This document shows, in pieces, positions 16,190 through 24,666 of a DNA stretch of 40,540 nt. A model generated the notes under the pieces. It was not told where the DNA came from. It ran no database searches and was given only the letters and a program-made list of their open reading frames with translations. Origin of the DNA: JADGHX01 sp035760965 (GTDB taxonomy: Bacteria; Pseudomonadota; Gammaproteobacteria; Steroidobacterales; Steroidobacteraceae); NCBI GenBank assembly GCA_035760965.1, contig DASTRY010000084.1, forward strand, positions 1 through 40,540, in the 5' to 3' direction. Position numbers and translations under genes: made by a program. Every line of letters begins with the position of its first letter. Within the stretch, counting starts at the first letter, position 1.

Positions 16190-18162
16190 CAGCCCACCTT
16201 GCTCGTATCCAGAGCGCCCTCGGACGCGGGTACCGCATCGGACGCTTCACTTCGCACAGCCACTCGGTATCGTCGGTCGCTCGCCGCAATGCCGCCGCCT
16301 AGCGCCATGACGAACGCCGCGATCCACACGTAGGTCACGAGCGGCCGCAGCTGCAGGCGGACGCTCCACTTGTTGGCTCCGAGGTCTTCACCCAGGGCGA
16401 TCAGGATGTTCGTGCCGTGATGCGTGCCGATGCCCGCTTCGGTCTGCACCGAACGCTGCACCCAGTAATTTCGCTTCTCCGGGTTGAGCGTGAAAACGGG
16501 CACGCCATCGCGACTCACGATGAACTCCGCCCGCACGCCGCTGTAGTTCGGCCCCTCCGCCGGTTCGAGTTTCGCGAACCGAAACTCGTAGCCGCCCTGC
16601 TTTGCGGTCTGCCCCGGCGAGAGCGCGATGTCGTGCTCGTTGGTGTACGACTCGACCGCCGTGATGCCGATGACGAACAGCGCGAGCCCGAGGTGCGCCA
16701 CCGTCATGCCGACGATGCTCCGGGACAGCGAGAGCTTGCGGCGCCAGCGATCGATCGGATCGATGAGCGACGTCAGGATGATCCAGAACGCCAGTGTGAA
16801 CCCCACCGGCGTGAGCACGCGCGCGCCGCCGAACACGCCGAACGAGACGGCGAGCGCCAGCACGATGCTGACACCGAGCGTCACGAGCAGCGTGCGCCGA
16901 CGCTCGCCGAGCCGACCGCGCTTCCAGCTCGACATGATGCCGAGCGACACCAGCGCGAGCAGCGGCAGGATCGGCGTGGCGAAGCTCGGATTGAAGTAGG
17001 GCGTCCCGACGGAGAGCGTCGGCATGTGCAGCGCTTCAGCAATCAACGGCGCCATCGTGCCGCCGAACACCACGGCCAGCGCGATGACCAGCAGGATGTT
17101 GTTGAACAGCAGGAAGCTCTCGCGCGACAGGAATTCGAATCCCGCCTGCGACTTCAGGAGCGGCGCGCGCCATGCATAAAGCGTCAAGGCGCTGCCGATG
17201 ATGATGACCAAGAACGCGAGAATGAAAATGCCGCGCGTCGGGTCCGACGCGAACGAATGCACCGAGACGATGACGCCCGAGCGCACGAGGAACGTGCCGA
17301 GCAGACTGAGCGAGAACGCAATGATCGCGAGCAGTAGGGTCCAGCTCTTGAAGAGCCCGCGCTTGTCCGTGACCGCGAGCGAGTGGATCAGCGCCGTCCC
17401 GGCGAGCCACGGCATGAAGGACGCATTCTCGACCGGGTCCCAGAACCAGTAGCCGCCCCAGCCGAGCTCGTAGTAGGCCCACCAGCTGCCGAGCGCGATG
17501 CCCATCGAGAGGAACGCCCACGCGGCCGTGGTCCACGGTCGCGTCCAGCGTGCCCAGGTCTGGTCGAGCTTGCCTTCGAGCATCGCCGCGCCGGCGAAGG
17601 CGAAGGCGACCGCGAAGCCGACATAGCCGGTGTAGAGCATCGGCGGATGCATCGCGAGCGCCGGGTCCTGCAGCAGCGGATTCAAGTCACGGCCATCCGG
17701 CGCCGCGGGATCGAGGCGCAGGAACGGATTCGAGGTCGCGAGCGTGAACAGCAGGAACGCGAAGCTCACGAAGCCGAGCACGCCCAGCACGCGCGCGCCG
17801 AACCGCTTCGGGAGCTTCGCAACGCCGACTGCCACGGCGAGCGTCCAGCAGGCGAGCAGGAAGATCCAGAGCAGCAGCGACCCTTCGTGCGCGCCCCACA
17901 CGGCCGCGATCCGATAGCCCATCGGCAGCGCCGAGTTGGCATTCTCGGCGATGTACCGCACGGAGAAGTCGAGGTTCACGAACGACACGACGAGGCAGCC
18001 GATCGCCGTCGCGACCATCACGAACTGGCCCGCCACCGCCGGCGTCACCGCCGCGATCCAGCGATCCTTGCCGAGTTGCGGGCCGGCGATGCCGAAGAAC
18101 GCCTGCAGCGCCGCCAGCAGCAGCGCGAGGATCAACGCGAAATGACCTAGCTCTGGAAGCAT
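16189..18162 (-). CDS. ccmF: Haem lyase CcmF
   Basis: A 657-residue polytopic inner-membrane protein, normal length for the family, with about fifteen hydrophobic segments. The haem-binding WWD region GWGGYWFWDPVENASFMPWL is at about residues 234-253, and the conserved AVWGAHEGSLLLW segment lies before it. It ligates haem from holo-CcmE to apocytochrome c together with CcmH/CcmI. Start: ATG 18162, sharing its A with the ccmE stop; a GTG just upstream would add one residue. Confidence 0.96.
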   Translation of the reverse strand: MLPELGHFALILALLLAALQAFFGIAGPQLGKDRWIAAVTPAVAGQFVMVATAIGCLVVSFVNLDFSVRYIAENANSALPMGYRIAAVWGAHEGSLLLWIFLLACWTLAVAVGVAKLPKRFGARVLGVLGFVSFAFLLFTLATSNPFLRLDPAAPDGRDLNPLLQDPALAMHPPMLYTGYVGFAVAFAFAGAAMLEGKLDQTWARWTRPWTTAAWAFLSMGIALGSWWAYYELGWGGYWFWDPVENASFMPWLAGTALIHSLAVTDKRGLFKSWTLLLAIIAFSLSLLGTFLVRSGVIVSVHSFASDPTRGIFILAFLVIIIGSALTLYAWRAPLLKSQAGFEFLSRESFLLFNNILLVIALAVVFGGTMAPLIAEALHMPTLSVGTPYFNPSFATPILPLLALVSLGIMSSWKRGRLGERRRTLLVTLGVSIVLALAVSFGVFGGARVLTPVGFTLAFWIILTSLIDPIDRWRRKLSLSRSIVGMTVAHLGLALFVIGITAVESYTNEHDIALSPGQTAKQGGYEFRFAKLEPAEGPNYSGVRAEFIVSRDGVPVFTLNPEKRNYWVQRSVQTEAGIGTHHGTNILIALGEDLGANKWSVRLQLRPLVTYVWIAAFVMALGGGIAASDRRYRVAVRSEASDAVPASEGALDTSKVG

Positions 18163-18668
18163 CACGTCCCCGCTGGTGTGCTCTTCGCCGGCTGCGGCGG
18201 GGTGAGCGCATCGGATTTGGAAGTGCCCTCGGGCACGTACGCCTGGCCCTGCTTCTTCAGGGACTTCGCGACCTCGGGCGGCATGTATTTCTCGTCGTGC
18301 TTGGCCAGCACTTCGTCGGCGATGAAGACCCCGTCCTTGTCGAGGCGGCCGTGCGCCACGACCCCTTGTCCTTCACGGAAGAGATCGGGCAACACCTTGT
18401 CGTATTTCACCGGCAGCTCGTGCTGGAAGTCCGTCACCACGAAGCGGACTTCGAGACTGCCCGGCGTGCGCTGCACGCTGCCCTTCTCGACCATGCCGCC
18501 GAGCCGGAAGCGCTCGCCCTGCCGCACCTGCCCGGCCGCCACCTGCGAGGGATCGTAGAAGAACATGACGTTCTTCTTGAACGCGGTGAGCGCGAGCGCC
18601 CCCGCGATGCCGACGCCGGCAAGAATGCCGAGCACGAGAAACAAACGACGCTTGCGCGCAGGAGTCAT
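18162..18668 (-). CDS. ccmE: Periplasmic haem chaperone CcmE
   Basis: A 168-residue protein with an N-terminal signal anchor (about residues 8-29) and an OB-fold periplasmic domain. The haem-attachment motif AKHDEKYMPPEV is intact, with His124 as the covalent haem ligand and Tyr128 as the axial one. FFYDPSQV, FRLGGMVEKGSV and VVTDF are also diagnostic. A Ser/Thr/Pro-rich tail follows. The start overlaps ccmD by four bases (ATGA). Confidence 0.96.
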   Translation of the reverse strand: MTPARKRRLFLVLGILAGVGIAGALALTAFKKNVMFFYDPSQVAAGQVRQGERFRLGGMVEKGSVQRTPGSLEVRFVVTDFQHELPVKYDKVLPDLFREGQGVVAHGRLDKDGVFIADEVLAKHDEKYMPPEVAKSLKKQGQAYVPEGTSKSDALTPPQPAKSTPAGT

Positions 18669-18832
18669 GTCGCATCCTTCATCGCCACGCGGCGACGCGC
18701 TTCGAGCCGCGCGCGCTTCAGCGCACGCCGCGCCCATACGATGTTCAGCACGATGGCGGCCAGCACCAGCGCGTACGACGGCCAGACGTACCGAGCGTAC
18801 CCGCCCATCGCGAAAAATTCCGACACACTCAT
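18665..18832 (-). CDS. ccmD: Small membrane protein CcmD
   Basis: A 55-residue one-TM protein with the expected layout: MSVSEFFAMGGYARYVWPSY, then one TM segment (ALVLAAIVLNIVW), then a positively charged tail. CcmD helps release holo-CcmE from the CcmABC complex. It is easily missed because of its size. ATGA overlaps occur at both ends (ccmC stop/ccmD start and ccmD stop/ccmE start). Confidence 0.92.
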   Translation of the reverse strand: MSVSEFFAMGGYARYVWPSYALVLAAIVLNIVWARRALKRARLEARRRVAMKDAT

Positions 18833-19566
18833 GCGCTCACCACCTCGCGAATCCACGACGCCGAGCGTTCACGGCTCAGCACTTCCGCCCGCAAGCGCGT
18901 CAGCAGCAGCGCGGCGAACATCAGCGTGAACGCGACGAACATCGTCAGCAGCGGAAGCAGCATGGACATGGGCATGGCGGGACCGGCGCGCCTGAACACG
19001 GACGAGGTCTGGTGCAGCGAGTTCCACCATTCCACCGAAAAATGGATGATCGGTACGTTGATCACGCCAACGATCGCGAGCACCGCGCTGATCCGATCCG
19101 CACGCTGCACGTCGTCGATGGCCGAGCGAAGGCCCATGTAGCCGAGGAACAGGAACAGCAGGATCAGCTCCGAGACGAGCCGCGGGTCCCACTCCCAGTA
19201 CGTCCCCCACATCGGCGCGCCCCATAGCGAACCCGTGACCAGCGCCGCGAACGTGAACGTCGCGCCCATGGCCGCGCAGCTCGCCGCCACCGCATGCGCC
19301 ACTTTGATTCGCCAGATGAGCCCGATAGCCGCCGACACAGCCATGGTCGTATAGACCATGAGCGACATCCATGCACTGGGGACATGAACGTAGATGATTC
19401 GGTAGCCATCGCCCTGTTGATAGTCCGGCGGCGCAAGCACGAGCCCCGCATAGAGCCCGACGATCGTGAGCACGGCCGCCGGCCAGGCGAACCACGGCGT
19501 GAGCCTTGCCGCCAGCGCGTAGATGTACGGCGGCGATCCGAGCCGGTGAAACCACGTCCAGGCCAT
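18829..19566 (-). CDS. ccmC: Haem exporter/holo-CcmE formation protein CcmC
   Basis: A 245-residue inner-membrane protein with six TM segments. The WWD motif is at about residues 115-135 (WGAPMWGTYWEWDPRLVSEL), and the two external haem-ligand histidines are visible at His61 (YVHVPSAW) and His175 (VPIIHFSVEWW). CcmC presents haem to CcmE. It lies nine bases after ccmB and overlaps ccmD. Confidence 0.96.
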   Translation of the reverse strand: MAWTWFHRLGSPPYIYALAARLTPWFAWPAAVLTIVGLYAGLVLAPPDYQQGDGYRIIYVHVPSAWMSLMVYTTMAVSAAIGLIWRIKVAHAVAASCAAMGATFTFAALVTGSLWGAPMWGTYWEWDPRLVSELILLFLFLGYMGLRSAIDDVQRADRISAVLAIVGVINVPIIHFSVEWWNSLHQTSSVFRRAGPAMPMSMLLPLLTMFVAFTLMFAALLLTRLRAEVLSRERSASWIREVVSA

Positions 19567-19575
19567 GTCTGCTGT

Positions 19576-20319
19576 TTACTCCAAACTGATGCGCACCGCT
19601 GCCGCCGCCGCTAACGGCGCCAACGTGATGCCGAGCACGGCAATGGCGCCGACGAGATACAGGGGCGCCGAGTAGTCCTCGCCGGCAATCGCACGCGAGG
19701 TGGCGCTCGCACCGAAGATCAGTACGGGAATCGCGAGCGGCAGCGTGAGAATCGAGAGCAGCACGCCGCTACGCCTCACTCCGAGCGTGAGCGATGCGCC
19801 GATCGCGCCGATCAGGCTGAGTGCGATGCTGCCCACCGCAACCGACGCGACGATTCCCGGGACGGAGCTCATCGGCGCGCCGAGAGCGAGCGCCGCGATG
19901 GGCGCCATCAGCGCGAGCGGCAGGCCCGTGAGCAACCAGTGCGAGGCGGTCTTCGCGAACAACAACCATGTGAGCGACTGACCCGACAGCGCGTACTGCT
20001 CCAGCGTTCCGTCGTGTGCGTCCTCGCGATAGAGAAATTCGAGCGCCAGAAGCGAGGACAAAAGAGCGGCCACCCATACGACGCCCGGCGCGACGACTCG
20101 CAGCTGGGACAGCTCGGGGGTGATGGCGAGGGGAAACAGGGTCGTCACGATGGCGAAGAACACGAGCGGTTGCAGCATCTCGCCCGGCCTCCGGAAGGCG
20201 AGCCGCAGGTCGCGCGCGAGCACCAGCCGTGCGGCGGCGAGCGCGGGCGTCGCGGTGCTCGCGAATGAAGCCTCCGATGTCGTCGTCGTGTCCACCGTCT
20301 CGTTGCGAATCTCTGTCAC
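19576..20319 (-). CDS. ccmB: CcmB, membrane subunit of the CcmAB ABC transporter
   Basis: A 247-residue polytopic protein with six hydrophobic segments, somewhat longer than usual (about 220) because of a Thr/Ser/Ala-rich N-terminal extension before ARLVLARDLRLAFRRPGEM. The conserved FLYREDAHDGTLEQ segment is present. With CcmA it supplies the ATP-driven step that releases holo-CcmE. It starts at a GTG (20319) overlapping the ccmA stop as GTGA; a later internal start would remove the extension. Confidence 0.93.
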   Translation of the reverse strand: MTEIRNETVDTTTTSEASFASTATPALAAARLVLARDLRLAFRRPGEMLQPLVFFAIVTTLFPLAITPELSQLRVVAPGVVWVAALLSSLLALEFLYREDAHDGTLEQYALSGQSLTWLLFAKTASHWLLTGLPLALMAPIAALALGAPMSSVPGIVASVAVGSIALSLIGAIGASLTLGVRRSGVLLSILTLPLAIPVLIFGASATSRAIAGEDYSAPLYLVGAIAVLGITLAPLAAAAAVRISLE

Positions 20320-20945
20320 GATGCTGCCAACTGCATGCGCCGAACCATCAGCGTCGGCAGCGCCAATTCATGGTGAACGGCCGCGATCACCATGCCTCCG
20401 CGGGCCACCTGCGCCTCGATGAGCCGGCCGACCAGGTCCTGGCCCGCGGTGTCCAAATTCGTCGTGGGCTCGTCGAGCAACCACAGGGGCGCCGTCAGCA
20501 ACTTCAGCCCTGCGAGTGCCACTCGCCTCCTCTGCCCTGCCGAGAGCGTGCGTACCGCGCGGTCGCGCCATTCATCGGCGCCCACCTCGTCCAGCGCTTG
20601 GTCGATGGCGCTCGCGGTGAGCCGCTGTCGCACGCCGATCCAATAGTGCAGGTTCTCACGCGGGGTCAGGTCCGCCTTCAGCGGCGGCTCGTGGCCGACG
20701 TACGCGAGCTGCGCGTGGTACGCCCGCAGGTCCTTGCGAATGTCCTCTCCCGCCCAGAGCACGCGACCCTCTTCCGGGTAGATGAGGCCGCTCAGGGTGC
20801 GCAACAGCGTCGTTTTGCCGGCCCCATTCGAGCCGGTGAGCTGCAGAACCTCGCCCCCGCGAAGCTCGAGACTCACACCGCGCAGAATGTGCCGGTCGCC
20901 GCGCCACAGGTGCAGCCCCTCGCCTCGCAGACCCAGAGTCGACAT
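20316..20945 (-). CDS. ccmA: CcmA, ATPase subunit of the CcmAB transporter
   Basis: A 209-residue ABC ATPase: Walker A GSNGAGKTT (38-46), signature LSAGQRRRVAL (134-144), Walker B LWLLDEP (154-160) and the switch histidine in AAVHH. Length and motifs match CcmA. It is the first gene of the ccm operon. The DNA before it holds no gene on this strand until the tRNA region, so the operon promoter should lie within the first few hundred bases upstream, though I could not pick a clear one. Confidence 0.96.
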   Translation of the reverse strand: MSTLGLRGEGLHLWRGDRHILRGVSLELRGGEVLQLTGSNGAGKTTLLRTLSGLIYPEEGRVLWAGEDIRKDLRAYHAQLAYVGHEPPLKADLTPRENLHYWIGVRQRLTASAIDQALDEVGADEWRDRAVRTLSAGQRRRVALAGLKLLTAPLWLLDEPTTNLDTAGQDLVGRLIEAQVARGGMVIAAVHHELALPTLMVRRMQLAAS

Positions 20946-21304
20946 GAACCCCCGACACGCCCCATCTCAGCCCGCAAGTCTCGCAAAGTCAGTGATTTAG
21001 CGCCATCCTCGCGAGTGTCTTCGGGGGGCGTCAGGAGCGCCGGCTTTTGTCGTATGCCCGCCGCGTACGTTGAGCGAATGACGCTTTTCGCGCGAATGGC
21101 CCTTCCGCGATTTGCCCCTCCCCAGACAGTCCTGAGCGGCTCCCGTTCGCTTTCGGGCGCTTGTTCGCTTGCGACAGCACAGGAGTTTTGCTCGACGGAG
21201 CGTGCTCGCGGCGCGCGATGCTTCGCGCAGCGCCACAACTGAGCGCCACGACTGGCCGACTGTGCAATTTGGGTCCGCCGCCGACACGCAGCGCCACGAC
21301 GGCC
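20946..21304. other. Gene-free stretch upstream of ccmA
   Basis: About 360 bases between the ccm operon and the tRNA promoter. No frame is convincing. Short direct repeats are visible: GAGCGCCACGAC-type blocks near 21240-21300. It must contain the ccm promoter. Confidence 0.5.
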
Positions 21305-21334
21305 TGACGGTACGCGACTGCCTGACGGTAGAAT
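21305..21334 (+). promoter_or_regulatory. Candidate tRNA-Leu promoter
   Basis: TAGAAT at 21329-21334 reads as a -10 box, with TGACGG at 21305-21310 (18-base spacing) as a weak -35. The -10 is followed by a GC-rich discriminator (GCCGCAC), typical for stringently controlled stable-RNA promoters. CCTGACGGTA occurs twice (21303 and 21321), which may be chance. The tRNA begins 23 bases after the -10 start plus 5. Confidence 0.5.
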
Positions 21335-21356
21335 GCCGCACGTCCCGAAACGCATT

Positions 21357-21443
21357 GCCCGGGTGGCGAAACTGGTAGACGCAAGGGACTTAAAATCCCT
21401 CGGGGATCACTCCGTGCCGGTTCGATTCCGGCCCCGGGCACCA
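21357..21443 (+). tRNA. tRNA-Leu (anticodon UAA)
   Basis: An 87-base class II tRNA. The acceptor stem GCCCGGG (21357-21363) pairs with CCCGGGC (21433-21439) and the CCA end is encoded (21441-21443). The anticodon stem AGGGA/TCCCT encloses the loop CTTAAAA with anticodon TAA; a variable arm follows, and the T arm has GGTTCGATTCC. It reads UUA leucine codons, which are rare in such GC-rich genomes. A tRNA 3' end is a possible integration site, but the following SDR gene ends 34 bases later on the other strand and no repeat of the tRNA end was noticed. Confidence 0.97.
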
Positions 21444-21477
21444 ATCCGCGTTGTTCACGTCTCCGCGACGCGGGCTT

Positions 21478-22626
21478 CTAGGTCCCCGCGATGTCGCGTT
21501 TCTGCGTGGCTCTGCGGTGCGCGATTTCCTGCTGGTAGATCGGTGTGCGGTAAAGGTTGCCGCGGTATATCTCTGCCGGAAGCGGCTTGTACGACACCAT
21601 CGACTCCAGCAGCGCGTTACAGCGCGCCTCGACACCGACGCGGTACTCGGGCTGCGCGACGATGTAGAGGTCGTTGTTGAGGATGCCGTCGAGGACGAGC
21701 CGCGCCACGACGTAAGGATCCTGCGGCCTCGCCGCGATCGGGCTCGCGCCCTCGATCGGCGGCCGACGCGGCGGACGCGGTCCGCCCGCACCAGGAGCCG
21801 GTCGCGGCGGCGCGCCCGGCGCCCCCGCCGGTGGCCCATCGTTCTTCAAGGACTCAGGACGATAGCTCTCGCTCTGTCCGATGTTCGTCGTCGTCAGACC
21901 GGGGATGAATGCGGACGTGCCGATGTTCGTGTTTCGCAGCTCGTGGCGCAGCTCCTCCATGAGCCCGACCGCCGCGATCTTCGCAACGGTGTAAATGCCC
22001 GCCCCGCTGCCCGGCAGGATGCCGCTCGTCGAGGTCGTCGTGACAATGTGCGCGCCTTGCTTGCTCGCAAGCATCCGCGGCACGAACGTGTGCACGCCGT
22101 AAATCGGTCCCCACAGATTCACGCCGAGGCCCCATTCCCAGTCTTTCAGCGTTCCGGTGCTTGCCGGTGCTTGCAGCCCGACGCCCGCGTTGTTGACGAG
22201 CACGTGCACACCGCCGAACTTCTTCTCGATTTCGTCGGCCGTGCGCTCCCAGGCGTCGCGATCCATCACGTCGTGACGAATCGCATGCACGCGCGGATCG
22301 TCCTTCGGAAAGTGCGTCAGCGCTTCGACGATGTGCTTGTCGCCGAGATAGCCGATCACGACTTTCATCCCGGCTTCGTGGAACACGCGCGCGATTCCGA
22401 GCCCAATGCCACTCGAGCCGCCGGTGATGTAGGCGACCTTGCCCTTCACATCGGTGATCTGCGGCGGCTGTGAGGCGCCGACATCCGGCGTCGATGCGGG
22501 CGCCGAGCCCGAAGGCGGCGCGTCCGCGGCCAGGGCCTCGCGTGCACCCGTACCCAGCACGCCCGCCGCGCCGACTGCGGCCATGCCGCCGAGGATTTGC
22601 CGGCGGTTCAGTGTCTGCTCGTCCAT
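21478..22626 (-). CDS. SDR-family oxidoreductase with Tat-type signal
   Basis: A 382-residue protein. The N-terminus LNRRQILGGMAAVGAAGVLG looks like a twin-arginine signal ending near REALAADA. A classical short-chain dehydrogenase domain follows: TGGSSGIG (68-75), NNAG, and the catalytic Ser199, YxxxK Tyr212/Lys216. A Gly/Pro/Arg-rich insertion of about 35 residues separates the fold from a C-terminal tail that includes DGILNNDLYIVAQPEYR. Export of an NAD(P)-dependent SDR is unexpected, so the signal may instead be a remnant or the enzyme may hold its cofactor tightly. Start: ATG 22626, 7 bases after AAGGTGG. Confidence 0.85.
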   Translation of the reverse strand: MDEQTLNRRQILGGMAAVGAAGVLGTGAREALAADAPPSGSAPASTPDVGASQPPQITDVKGKVAYITGGSSGIGLGIARVFHEAGMKVVIGYLGDKHIVEALTHFPKDDPRVHAIRHDVMDRDAWERTADEIEKKFGGVHVLVNNAGVGLQAPASTGTLKDWEWGLGVNLWGPIYGVHTFVPRMLASKQGAHIVTTTSTSGILPGSGAGIYTVAKIAAVGLMEELRHELRNTNIGTSAFIPGLTTTNIGQSESYRPESLKNDGPPAGAPGAPPRPAPGAGGPRPPRRPPIEGASPIAARPQDPYVVARLVLDGILNNDLYIVAQPEYRVGVEARCNALLESMVSYKPLPAEIYRGNLYRTPIYQQEIAHRRATQKRDIAGT

Positions 22627-22746
22627 CACAGGCCCACCTTGTTGTCGTTCGTGGAAGGGCGAGGATGGTAGGCGCTGCGCTCACGCCAAGTTCGTGCGGG
22701 CCGATGCGCCGTCCAGATGGCGGATGCGATGGCATCATAGGTCTCC

Positions 22747-23208
22747 ATGAGCGCGCTGAAACTCGTCCTCGACACCAACGTCGTCCTCGATTGGCTCGTG
22801 TTCGAGGATGCCGGCGTCGCGACCCTGCGCCAGGGGATCGCGGACCGACGCATCGCCGTCATCACTTACGAACTCGCGCTCGCGGAGTTTCGACGCGTGC
22901 TCAGCTATCCGCAGTTGCAGCTCGAGCCCGCGAGACGAGAAGCTCTGTTCGAGACGTATCGCGCGACAGCTTCGATTGCGAAAGTTCCGGACGGCTACTC
23001 GCGGACAGACCTCAAGTTGCCCGCCGGCTTCCCTCGCTGCAGGGACCCGGACGACGATCACTTTCTCGCGTTGACGCATCACGCCGCCGCGGACGCGCTC
23101 GTCTCGAAAGACAAGGCGGTATTGAAGCTGCGCCGGCGCGCGCGCAAGTTCGGCGTCACGATTCTCGATCTGCGGCAGCTCGAGCAGCTCGCGCAGATCC
23201 GCCACTGA
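22747..23208 (+). CDS. PIN-domain protein (COG1569-type toxin family), orphan
   Basis: A 153-residue PIN domain ribonuclease-fold protein. The acidic metal-binding set is visible: Asp9 in LVLDTNVV, Glu47 in LALAEFRRVL, Asp104 in CRDPDDDHFLAL and Asp122 in VSKDKAVL. Members are often toxin halves of toxin-antitoxin pairs, but no small antitoxin gene is adjacent on either side; the 120 bases before it belong to the divergent spacer with the SDR gene. It could be a solitary PIN protein or have lost its partner. Start: ATG 22747. Confidence 0.88.
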   Translation: MSALKLVLDTNVVLDWLVFEDAGVATLRQGIADRRIAVITYELALAEFRRVLSYPQLQLEPARREALFETYRATASIAKVPDGYSRTDLKLPAGFPRCRDPDDDHFLALTHHAAADALVSKDKAVLKLRRRARKFGVTILDLRQLEQLAQIRH

Positions 23209-23222
23209 CGCAACATGGAGCC

Positions 23223-23248
23223 CGTCGCGCACCGGGAGATGCGCGACG
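23223..23248. terminator. Perfect hairpin between convergent genes
   Basis: CGTCGCGCA (23223-23231) pairs with TGCGCGACG (23240-23248) over 9 bp with an 8-base loop. It sits between the end of the PIN gene and the end of the next minus-strand gene, a place for a shared terminator. No T-run. Confidence 0.45.
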
Positions 23249-23285
23249 AGCGTCCAAGCAATCGATCTCGTCTGTCAGCTTCGAA

Positions 23286-23876
23286 TTACTCGGCCGTCTG
23301 CTTGTTGCACGTCACGCGCGTGTTCCAGTCCGAGAACGCGCCTTCCGGATTGTCCTCCCATGCCCACACGTGCATCTCGTAGAACTCCGGCAAGCCGTAG
23401 CGATTCGGAGCGCCGACAAAGTTCAACAAGTGCCCGTCGAGCACGGCGGCCCCGGAATGGTGCTTCTCCCAATCCGCTTTCTTGACGACGAACTCGACGC
23501 CGACCAAGCGCAACGCGCCGTTCGACAGCGGCTCGTAGATCAACATCTCCGGCGCCTCCGAATCGAGCTCGCCGTCGTCGAGCCGGTTACCGGGTTCGCC
23601 GGGCTTCAGCAGAAAGTGCACGCCCATCGCGCCGGTGTTCGGGCCGCTGACGCAAGGGGTGGCAGGGACCCACCCCTCCGACATCGCGACGTTCACATCG
23701 CGAAAGCGTGCCGTCACGCGGCGCACTTTATCGATGAGTGGACCGGTGTCGCGCTTCAGCAGCGCTTGCGCGGAGCTCGAGGCACCGAGTGATTGCTGCG
23801 GCTCGGCTGCACCGGCGACGAACGGAAGCACGAGTGGCAACACTGCCATTGCTAGACGAGAGAGAGGGATGCGCAC
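23286..23876 (-). CDS. Secreted conserved protein of unknown function
   Basis: A 196-residue protein with a signal peptide (RIPLSRLAMAVLPLVLPFVAGAA, cleavage before EPQQ). The mature part has the features of a conserved family I cannot name: AMSEGWVPATPCVSG, GAMGVHFLLKPGE, LIYEPLSNGALRLVGVEF and a C-terminal HVWAWEDNPEGAFSDWN followed by VTC. Histidines and tryptophans are concentrated near the end, and two cysteines (in TPCVSG and VTCNK) could form a disulfide. Start: GTG 23876, with GGAG 7 bases upstream, gives the signal peptide; a longer open frame upstream does not. Confidence 0.78.
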   Translation of the reverse strand: MRIPLSRLAMAVLPLVLPFVAGAAEPQQSLGASSSAQALLKRDTGPLIDKVRRVTARFRDVNVAMSEGWVPATPCVSGPNTGAMGVHFLLKPGEPGNRLDDGELDSEAPEMLIYEPLSNGALRLVGVEFVVKKADWEKHHSGAAVLDGHLLNFVGAPNRYGLPEFYEMHVWAWEDNPEGAFSDWNTRVTCNKQTAE

Positions 23877-24149
23877 GGGTGTTCTCCAGAGTTGTTGAGT
23901 GCAGGCTGCAAAGGTAGGCGGCGGCGAACACATCCGAATCGGGACCGGCTACCCAGATTGCGTGAAGGCGTTGCCCAATTTGGATCGGAAGCGGACTGCT
24001 CGTCGCCGACAGGTCGACTTGCGCGGAACGCGATATGCCCGCGACGCCCAGGGTGCCACGCGCCAAGCGCACCGGCAGTCGCGGACACGCTGCCGGAACC
24101 CATCGCGGCCAGCGCGACGATATCGTGGCGTGCAACTCGACGGCCGACG

Positions 24150-24614
24150 TCAGCTTCTGAGCGAAAGCTCGCGAATACGGGCGTTGAGCGTGGTGCCGTC
24201 GATCTCGAGAAACCCGACCGTCACCGGCAACTTGAAGCGTCGCGGCCCGGCGCTGCCGGGGTTGATGAAGAGCACGCCCTCGCGGGTCTCGATCTTCGGC
24301 TTGTGCGAGTGACCTGCGACGACGGCGGCAAAGCCCGCGGCCGCCGGATCCAAATCGAGCTCGGACAGGTCGTGCAGCATGTAGATGTGCCGTCCGCCCA
24401 GCGCGATCCCTTCGAACTCCGCGAGAGATGCGGCCCATGCACCCTTGTCATTGTTGCCGCGAACCGCGGTGACCGGCGCGATTTTCCCGAGCTCCGTGAG
24501 AACATCCGCACTGCCGATATCGCCCGCATGCAGGATGTGCTCGACGCCCGCGAGCGCCTCGACTGCTTCCGGGCGCAGCAGCCCGTGCGTATCGGAGATC
24601 AACCCGACGCGCAT
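24150..24614 (-). CDS. YfcE/MJ0936-type metallophosphoesterase
   Basis: A 154-residue calcineurin-like phosphoesterase. Metal-ligand motifs are complete: ISDTH (Asp8, His10), HAGDIG (Asp32), RGNND (Asn54), LHDLSE (His81), AGHSHKPK (His102, His104). The family hydrolyses phosphodiesters with Mn; the natural substrate is not known. Start ATG 24614 gives MRVGLISDTHGL. The 273 bases downstream (23877-24149) to the next minus-strand gene show no convincing gene. Confidence 0.9.
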   Translation of the reverse strand: MRVGLISDTHGLLRPEAVEALAGVEHILHAGDIGSADVLTELGKIAPVTAVRGNNDKGAWAASLAEFEGIALGGRHIYMLHDLSELDLDPAAAGFAAVVAGHSHKPKIETREGVLFINPGSAGPRRFKLPVTVGFLEIDGTTLNARIRELSLRS

Positions 24615-24666
24615 CGAACGCTCATCTTCGGCATCATGCGCACCATTATCGTCCAGGAGATCTGCC

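Noticed and set aside
16417..18150. Long plus-strand open frames opposite ccmF
   Set aside because: Arg/Glu/His-rich products with no domain; the minus-strand CcmF with intact WWD motif explains the DNA.
21357..21443. tRNA-Leu as an active integration site
   Set aside because: No integrase gene and no repeat of the tRNA 3' end was noticed nearby.
23877..24149. Possible small gene between the secreted unknown and the phosphoesterase
   Set aside because: Several frames are open but none has a start with a ribosome site or recognisable motif.
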